From positions 1,426,001 to 1,490,000 of the forward strand of contig NZ_CP051651.1 in the NCBI RefSeq assembly GCF_012848175.1: a stretch of 64,000 nt of DNA. The letters are read 5' to 3'. This stretch comes from Xanthomonas campestris pv. badrii. GTDB lineage: Bacteria; Pseudomonadota; Gammaproteobacteria; Xanthomonadales; Xanthomonadaceae. Under the pieces are notes generated by a model. It was not told where the DNA came from, made no database searches, and worked only from the letters and a program-made list of their open reading frames with translations. The position numbers and the translations under genes are program-made. Of the stretch, positions 58,833 to 64,000 are shown piece by piece. How positions within the stretch are numbered: the stretch's first letter is position 1; each line of letters starts with the position of its first letter.

Positions 58833-60402
58833 CGATGTCTCCTCTGAAGGCTAACACCTGAGCAGATTTTCAGTGGGTCATTACATGCCCTTGTGCATGG
58901 GTATCGCGATCGCCTCCGGCATGCCGCCAGCCGCAGGCTTGATCACCGGCATCATCGGTGGTCTGGTCGTCGGCTTTCTGGCGGGCTCTCCTCTGCAGGT
59001 GAGTGGGCCGGCCGCCGGCCTGGCTGTGTTGGTCTTCGAACTGGTTCGCGAGCACGGCGCCGCCGCGCTCGGGCCGGTGATCCTGGTGGCTGGTGCGATC
59101 CAGCTGATTGCCGGTCTGTGCCGGGCAGGCGTGTGGTTCCGGATGACATCGCCGGCCGTGGTGGCCGGCATGTTGTCGGGCATTGGCATCCTGATCGTCG
59201 CATCGCAGGCGCATGTGCTGATGGACGCCGCGCCCAAGGCGCGTGGTCTGGAGAACTTCGCCGCATTGCCTGCCGTGTTGTGGCAGGCGATCAGCGCAGG
59301 CACCGGCCGCACCGCATTGTTCGTGGGTCTGGCCACGATCGGCATCATCCTGGCATGGGAGAAGCTGCGTCCGCAGCGTCTGCGCTTCCTGCCCGGTGCC
59401 TTGATCGCAGTGGTTGCAGTGACCGCGACGGCGCAGCTGCAGGGCCTGGACGTCAATCGCGTCGACGTGCCAAGCAACCTGTTCTCCGCGATCAGCATCC
59501 CGAGCTTCTCCGACATCTTTGGGGTGTTCAACCACACCCTGCTGGTCTCGGCAGTGACCTTTGCCTTCATCGCTAGTGCCGAGACCTTGCTCTCGGCGGC
59601 AGCGGTGGATCGCATGCACCAGGGCGCTCGCACGCAGTACGACCGTGAGCTGGCGGCGCAGGGCGTGGGCAATATGCTGTGCGGCTTCCTGGGTGCGTTG
59701 CCGATGACCGGCGTGATCGTGCGCAGTGCGGCCAATGTGCAGGCCGGTGCGGCAACGCGTGCGTCGACCATCCTGCACGGCAGCTGGCTGCTGGTGTTCG
59801 CGATGTTGCTGCCGTGGTTGCTGCGGATGACGCCGGTGGCGTGTCTGGCCGGCATCCTGGTCTACACGGGCGTGAAGATGATCAAGATCGGGCAGGTCAA
59901 AGAGCTGGCGACCTACGGTCGTGGAACGGCTGCGATCTACCTGGCCACCACCTTTGCGATCGTGGCGACCGACCTGCTGACCGGCGTGCTGATCGGCTTC
60001 GGTCTGTCGCTGTTCCGCCTGGCGCTGCATTCCTCGCGTCTGAAGGTCGAAGTGCGCGAGCACGCCGACAAGAAGGACGAGATGCATCTGACCCTGCAGG
60101 GCTCGGCCACCTTCCTGAAGGTGCCGGCGATGGCGCGTACGCTGGAAAGCGTGCCACCCAACACTGCGCTGCATCTGGATGTGGCCAAGCTGCACCACGT
60201 AGACCATGCCTGCATCGAGTTGCTGCGCGACTGGAGCCGCAATGCGGCATCGCGTGGCTGCGAACTGGTGGTGGACTGGAAGGAGCTGGACCGGCGCGTG
60301 GAGGGCAAGCGCACCGTGGAAAGCGCGCCGTTGGTGGAATCACGCAAGGCGGCGTAACCTTGGTTGTCGTCCCGGCGTTCGCGCCGGGAACACTGCTGTC
60401 GT

Positions 60403-60455
60403 GACCGGATGATGCATGGCGCCGCAAGACGCATCATCCGGTCGCGATTTTTTTT
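60403..60455 (+). terminator. Strong terminator after the SulP gene
   Basis: GACCGGATGATGC (60403-60415) pairs perfectly with GCATCATCCGGTC (60431-60443) and is followed by GCGA and TTTTTTTT. A smaller hairpin (CCCGGCG-TTCG-CGCCGGG, 60371-60388) lies in front of it. Confidence 0.92.
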
Positions 60456-60459
60456 GGGG

Positions 60460-60490
60460 CCGGGATTGGGGAGTCGGGATTGGGGATTCG
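60460..60490. repeat. Single G-rich heptad array (unpaired)
   Basis: Units CGGGATTGGGGAGT-CGGGATTGGGGATT. No C-rich partner is seen before nth, unlike the other five copies. It may be half of a former pair. Confidence 0.7.
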
Positions 60491-60562
60491 CAACGGCATC
60501 GGTTCGCGCGGCTGACATGATTGTTGGTGTCGGCTGCAGGTTGCTCGTTGCGTGGCCCCTGG

Positions 60563-61228
60563 TCAGTTCTTTGGTGTTGTCGGCCGTTCGGTAGGTGCGG
60601 GGGTCTTGTCGCGGTAGCGGCACAGGTCGTGGATCACGCAGCCCGGGCAATCCGGTCTGCGGGCCTTGCAGACATAGCGGCCGTGCAGGATCAGCCAGTG
60701 ATGGGCGTCATGCAGGAATTCTGCGGGAATGACCTTGACCAGCGTGTCCTCCACCGCACGCACGTCCTTGCCGGGTGCAAGGCCGGTGCGGTTGGCGACC
60801 CGGAAGATATGCGTATCCACTGCCATGGTCGGTTCGCCGAAGGCAGTGTTCAGTACCACGTTGGCGGTCTTGCGGCCGACCCCGGGTAATGCCTCGAGCG
60901 CTGCACGATCGTGCGGCACCTCGCCGCCGTAGTGCTCCAGCAGGATGCGGCAGGTGGCGATGACGTTCTTGGCCTTGGCGTTGAACAGGCCGATGGTGGA
61001 GATATAACGCTTCAGGCCTTCTTCGCCCAGGTCCAGGATGTCGCGCGGGGTATTGGCCACCGGATACAGCTTGCGGGTGGCCTTGTTGACGCCGACATCG
61101 GTGGCCTGCGCCGAGAGCAGTACGGCGATCAGCAGCTCGAACGGCGTGGTGTATTCCAGCTCGGTGGTGGGATGCGGATCGAGTTCGCGCAGCCGCACGA
61201 ACATTTCCTGGATCTCGGGTTTGCGCAT
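60563..61228 (-). CDS. nth: Endonuclease III
   Basis: A 221-residue DNA glycosylase/AP lyase that removes oxidised pyrimidines. The helix-hairpin-helix is LEALPGVGRKTANVVLN (Lys nucleophile), and the catalytic Asp follows in MAVDTHIFRVANRTG. The C-terminal cluster CKARRPDCPGCVIHDLC (C-x6-C-x2-C-x5-C) binds [4Fe-4S]. The ATG at 61228 (MRKPEIQEMFVRLREL) starts the family core; a longer upstream frame is rejected. Confidence 0.95.
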   Translation of the reverse strand: MRKPEIQEMFVRLRELDPHPTTELEYTTPFELLIAVLLSAQATDVGVNKATRKLYPVANTPRDILDLGEEGLKRYISTIGLFNAKAKNVIATCRILLEHYGGEVPHDRAALEALPGVGRKTANVVLNTAFGEPTMAVDTHIFRVANRTGLAPGKDVRAVEDTLVKVIPAEFLHDAHHWLILHGRYVCKARRPDCPGCVIHDLCRYRDKTPAPTERPTTPKN

Positions 61229-61269
61229 GGTGCCGCCGCGGCGTGGCGCAGCGGCGGAGCGAACGGTGT

Positions 61270-61650
61270 TCAAGACTGCGCGCCTCCGGCGGCCTTGGCC
61301 TTGGCGCGCGCCAGGATGGCGGCAGCCAACGGCGGCAATGCGGGCGCAGCCGCCTGGCTGGGCGCCGGGGCAGGCGCACGTCGCGCCTCTCGCTCGGCGG
61401 CGCGGCGTTGCAGGCGTGCTGCGCGTGCGCGGTAGCGTTCGCGTGCGGCCCAGGCAGTGCGCAGGCGCTGTTGCGCGGCAAGCAGCGCGGCGACGACGTC
61501 GGCTGGCGTGGCGTCCGCACCGTCCTGTTGCGACGTCGGCTGGTAGTCCATCAGTCCGAGTGCAAGCGCACGATCGAGATCGTCCGCCTGCACGCAGTCG
61601 AACAGTTGCAGTGGCAACGCGGGTGTGGCTTGCGTGGAGTCGGGCAGCAT
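61270..61650 (-). CDS. Hypothetical Ala/Arg-rich protein before nth
   Basis: A 126-residue protein with a short conserved-looking front (LPLQLFDCVQADDLDRALALGLMDY) and a long Ala/Arg helix (LRTAWAARERYRARAARLQRRAAERE). The helical part resembles a coiled coil. No domain is recognised. It lies 6 bp after the enoyl-CoA hydratase gene and 41 bp before nth, so it is probably cotranscribed with both. Confidence 0.6.
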   Translation of the reverse strand: MLPDSTQATPALPLQLFDCVQADDLDRALALGLMDYQPTSQQDGADATPADVVAALLAAQQRLRTAWAARERYRARAARLQRRAAEREARRAPAPAPSQAAAPALPPLAAAILARAKAKAAGGAQS

Positions 61651-61656
61651 GATGCG

Positions 61657-62439
61657 TCAGCGATTGCGGAACTGGGCGGGGCGCTTGTCGAGAAAGGCGC
61701 CGGTGCCCTCGCGCATGTCCTCGCTGGCGAACAACAGCGCAAATTCCGCGGTTTCCAGCTGCAATCCCTCTTCCAGCCCGCATTCGCCACCGAAGACCAC
61801 CGCGTCCAGGATGCCGCGTACCGCCAGCGGCGCCGAGTCCGCCAGACGCTGCGCCACGGCCAGGGTTTCTTGCTGCAGGGCATCCGGTTCGACCACGCGA
61901 TTGACCAGGCCCAGCTGCAGGGCACGGGCCGCATCGATGGGCTGGCCGAGCAGGCACAGCTCCAGCGCGGCGGCACGTCCGGTCAGGCGCAGCAGGCGCT
62001 GCGTGCCGCCGAAGCCGGGGATCAGGCCAAGATTGATTTCCGGCTGGCCCAGTCGTGCGGTGCTCGCGGCGATGCGCAGGTGGCAGGCCATGGCCAGTTC
62101 CAGCCCGCCGCCGAGCGCGAATCCGTTGACCATCGCAATGACCGGCTTGGGCATGCGCTCGATCCGACGCATCAGCTGCTGCCCCACCAGCGAGAAGTCG
62201 CGGCCCTGGATCGCTGACAGCCCACTCATTTCGGCGATGTCCGCACCGGCCACGAAGGACTTGGGCCCGGCGCCGGTAAGGATCACCACGCGCACCTCGT
62301 CGGCCTTGGCCGCCTCGGCGAAGGCCTGGTCCAGTGCCAGCATGGTGTCGCGATTCAAGGCGTTCAGTTTGTCCGGTCGGTTGACCGTAATGGTCCGGAC
62401 ACTGGCGTGATCGGCGATCAGAATGACGTGGTTGGACAT
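61657..62439 (-). CDS. Enoyl-CoA hydratase/isomerase family protein
   Basis: A 260-residue crotonase-fold enzyme. The oxyanion-hole motif is LTGAGPKSFVAGADIAEM and the second catalytic segment is NGFALGGGLELAMACHLRIA with Glu. GLIPGFGGTQRLLRLTG is the third conserved stretch. It hydrates enoyl-CoA in fatty-acid or amino-acid breakdown; the substrate is not fixed. The ATG at 62439 (MSNHVILIADHAS) is chosen. Confidence 0.92.
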   Translation of the reverse strand: MSNHVILIADHASVRTITVNRPDKLNALNRDTMLALDQAFAEAAKADEVRVVILTGAGPKSFVAGADIAEMSGLSAIQGRDFSLVGQQLMRRIERMPKPVIAMVNGFALGGGLELAMACHLRIAASTARLGQPEINLGLIPGFGGTQRLLRLTGRAAALELCLLGQPIDAARALQLGLVNRVVEPDALQQETLAVAQRLADSAPLAVRGILDAVVFGGECGLEEGLQLETAEFALLFASEDMREGTGAFLDKRPAQFRNR

Positions 62440-62603
62440 CGAAAACCCTTGTGAACGTAAAAAAATAGTAAATGCGGAACTTCCGAAAGCCTTGCTGGTC
62501 ATAGCTTTCGTGATAGGTAGCGGTTCGCTACCGCGGCCGCTATCCTAGCGCGTCATCTCAGGCGGCAGACCCGTCCTGTGCCACCACCCTGGAGAATTGT
62601 TTG

Positions 62604-63302
62604 ATGAAGTTGCGTTCTATCGCGGTCGCTGTGGCGGCCCTGGCCCTGACGGGCAATGCACTGGCCCAGGACACGACGTCCGAAAAGGGCAAGTTGAGCT
62701 ATTACTTCGGTTACGACTACGGCAACAATCTTGCCGAACTCACCGGTCGCGGCGAGCAGCTCGACATCAACTCGGTGGTCAAGGGTCTGCAGGACGCCTA
62801 TGCCAAGAAGCAACCGGCGATCACGGCCGACCAGTTGAAGCCGGCGGTCGAAGCGTTCCAGAAGCGTGAGCAGGGCCGTGCCCAGCAGGCCAAGGCCGAG
62901 TACGACAAGGCCGCTGCGGCCAACAAGACCAAGAGCGAGGCGTTCCTGGCCAAGAACAAGAGTACCGCTGGCGTGCAGACCTTGCCGAGCGGCGTGCAGT
63001 ACCGCGTGATCGAAGCCGGCAAGGGCGCCAAGCCGACCCAGGCCAGCACCGTGCAGCTGGAAGTGGCCGGTCCGTTCCCCTTCGGCGACCGTGAGAAGGC
63101 GCGTCCGGCGCAGCAGATTCCGGCCATCAAGGTCAGCGAAGTCGAAATGAAGGCCATGCGCGAGACGCTGCTGCAGATGCCGGCCGGCTCCAAGTGGGAA
63201 GTGACGTTGCCGTCGGATCAGGCCTATGGCGCCGACCCGCGTACGCCGTTCCCGCCGAACGTGGCCGTGCAGTTCGAGATCAAGCTGGTCAGCGTCAAGT
63301 AA
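62604..63302 (+). CDS. Periplasmic Mip/FkpA-like protein with degenerate FKBP domain
   Basis: A 232-residue exported protein. The signal peptide ends with GNALAQDT. Residues about 25-110 form the helical Mip/FkpA dimerisation domain (LSYYFGYDYGNNLAELTGRGEQLDINSVVKGL). The FKBP domain (about 125-232) keeps the fold landmarks (SGVQYRVIEAG, MPAGSKWEVTLPSDQAYGAD) but lacks FDSS and VIPGW. Their positions are filled by PFPFGDREKA and VSEVEMKAM, so proline isomerase activity is probably lost. Compare the intact copy at 22677-23648. A TTG one codon before the ATG is not used. Confidence 0.85.
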   Translation: MKLRSIAVAVAALALTGNALAQDTTSEKGKLSYYFGYDYGNNLAELTGRGEQLDINSVVKGLQDAYAKKQPAITADQLKPAVEAFQKREQGRAQQAKAEYDKAAAANKTKSEAFLAKNKSTAGVQTLPSGVQYRVIEAGKGAKPTQASTVQLEVAGPFPFGDREKARPAQQIPAIKVSEVEMKAMRETLLQMPAGSKWEVTLPSDQAYGADPRTPFPPNVAVQFEIKLVSVK

Positions 63303-63321
63303 TCGCGTTTGTTGGTGCAGT

Positions 63322-63356
63322 GACAACGCCGGCCACCAGGCCGGCGTTGTCGTTTT
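63322..63356 (+). terminator. Intrinsic terminator after the FKBP-like gene
   Basis: GACAACGCCGGCC (63322-63334) pairs perfectly with GGCCGGCGTTGTC (63339-63351) over a four-base loop and is followed by GTTTT. Confidence 0.88.
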
Positions 63357-63420
63357 GGATCGGCAGACGGGCGCGAGCAGAGCGATGGGAAAACCGCACC
63401 AGGGTCGCAGGAGCGAACGA

Positions 63421-64000
63421 TGAGCGACACCGTTTCGGCCGGTGCGCAGCTGGCCAGCCCGTGTATCGGTGTATGTTCGTTGGACGCGCAGTCGCACTGC
63501 GTCGGCTGCCTGCGCAGCCTGGATGAAATTGCACGCTGGATGAGCATGAGCGAGGCCGAACGCCAGGAGTTGTTGCACACCGTCTTGCCGGCGCGCGCGC
63601 TGCTCGCTGCGCTGCCCGAATATGCGCGGTTGCGGCGGGCGGTGTATCCACTGGACACCGCACCCGACGGGCCGGGCTGGAACCATGCCGAGCTGATCGA
63701 TCTGAGCGAAGGCGGTGCCTGCGCCGAAGCGGCGGTGCTGTGCGGCCTGGTGCCGCGCGAACAGGGCACCACGGTGCTGCTGACCCGGCGCACCGAGAGC
63801 CTGCGCCATCATGCCGGGCAGGTCAGCTTTCCGGGCGGGCGCATGGAGCCGTCCGATGCGGACGCGGCGGCGGCAGCCTTGCGCGAGAGTTGCGAGGAAA
63901 TCGCGCTGGGCGCGGGGCAGGTGCATGCGCTGGGCTATCTGGATCCGTTCCTGACCGTGAGCGGCTTCCGGGTGACACCGGTGGTGGCGGTGATCGACCC
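63421..64000 (+). CDS. DUF1289-Nudix (CoA pyrophosphatase-like) fusion, partial
   Basis: The open frame from the ATG at 63421 runs off the window end (193 codons seen). Residues about 10-55 are a DUF1289 domain: SPCIGVCSLDAQSHCVGCLR with four Cys, then EIARWMSMSEAERQELL. From about residue 110 on is a Nudix domain: VLLTRRTESLRHHAGQVSFP, then GGRMEPSDADAAAAALRESC followed by EE, the Nudix/CoA pyrophosphatase box. The fusion would join a small Cys-rich domain to a nucleotide-cleaving enzyme. The 3' end is missing. Confidence 0.8.

Larger units (their letters stand above)
57663..58885 (-). mobile_element. IS3-family insertion sequence (1223 bp)
   Basis: The ends are TGTAATGACCCAC at 57663-57675 and its exact complement at 58873-58885, 13 bp perfect, with weaker similarity inward. 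The flanks carry a 4-bp target duplication TGCC (57659-57662 and 58886-58889). It contains orfA and orfB on the minus strand with A7 for a -1 frameshift. All parts look intact, so it is probably recent and active. Confidence 0.95.
57571..60357 (+). pseudogene. SulP-family transporter gene interrupted by an IS3-family insertion
   Basis: The gene starts with MSTSGIGGYFRQGLFGRDLLSSVVVFLVALP at 57571. It is cut at 57662 by the IS, then resumes at 58886 with LCMGIAIASGMPPAAGLITG and runs to the stop at 60357. Removing the IS and one copy of the TGCC duplication restores a 519-residue frame. The protein has about 10-12 membrane segments and a C-terminal STAS domain (residues about 425-519, with LDVAKLHHVDHACIELLRDW). 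SulP proteins beside carbonic anhydrase are usually bicarbonate transporters (BicA-like); that role is inferred. The 3' part may be expressed on its own from a GTG or ATG near the IS border, but would lack the first segment. Confidence 0.93.

Overview
The window looks like a contiguous piece of a Xanthomonas chromosome. The evidence is high GC with strong GC3 bias, the gene order (sucAB-lpd, purB, fumC, a YtrA-type GntR/ABC operon, a split metH, pstSCAB-phoU with oprO), the G-rich heptad repeats typical of that genus, and a candidate type III effector. Species cannot be fixed from the sequence alone. Most of the window is ordinary core chromosome. The accessory parts are the low-GC effector island (about 10.0-12.7 kb), an IS3-family insertion (57663-58885), a decayed ugd copy, and several families of small repeats.

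Layout. 0-10 kb, minus strand: YigZ/IMPACT protein, LOG-type phosphoribohydrolase, lpd-sucB-sucA (2-oxoglutarate dehydrogenase complex), a GNAT/DUF7931 protein and a RoxA/YcfD-like JmjC hydroxylase translationally coupled to it. 10-12.7 kb: AT-richer island with a 490-residue Fic-like protein, a 39-bp palindrome and traces of an IS. 12.7-18 kb: purB, a CNNM/CorC-type membrane protein, fumC and a lipoprotein. 18-21.9 kb, minus: a seven-gene region read as one operon with small membrane protein, HpaR1-like GntR regulator, ABC ATPase, ABC permease, a beta-repeat secreted protein and a DUF2884 lipoprotein. A near-consensus promoter with an embedded inverted repeat precedes it. 22-26.2 kb, plus: glutathione peroxidase, FKBP isomerase, a ugd remnant, slyX, a DUF2058 protein and an outer-membrane beta-barrel protein.

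26.3-31 kb, plus: a LacI regulator next to a perfect 18-bp palindrome, then a sugar/H+ symporter, fructokinase and AGE-family isomerase overlapping by 4 bp each. This probably converts imported mannose to fructose and then fructose-6-phosphate. 31.2-36.4 kb, minus: an ArsR-methyltransferase fusion, metH1 and metH2 form a methionine/SAM-cycle operon under a 30-bp palindrome. Two copies of a heptad inverted-repeat element have been absorbed into its reading frames. 36.5-47.3 kb, plus: acyl-CoA dehydrogenase, a tandem SGNH hydrolase, tRNA-Leu(CAG) (minus), RNase R, a GFA protein, rlmB and a periplasmic-sensor diguanylate cyclase.

47.5-56.1 kb, minus: RNase T and the Pho locus (oprO, a second pstS, pstSCAB-phoU), with candidate Pho boxes before each transcription unit. 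56.4-60.4 kb, plus: a small secreted protein, beta-carbonic anhydrase and a SulP (probably bicarbonate) transporter broken by a fresh IS3-family insertion that still has a clean 4-bp target duplication. 60.5-64 kb: nth, a small hypothetical protein, an enoyl-CoA hydratase, a degenerate FKBP-like protein and the start of a DUF1289-Nudix fusion that runs off the end.

No complete new defence system, prophage or CRISPR array was found. The most unusual items are the non-canonical Fic-motif effector candidate, the methionine operon reshaped by heptad repeats and controlled by an ArsR-methyltransferase fusion, and the CA-SulP operon cut by an IS.
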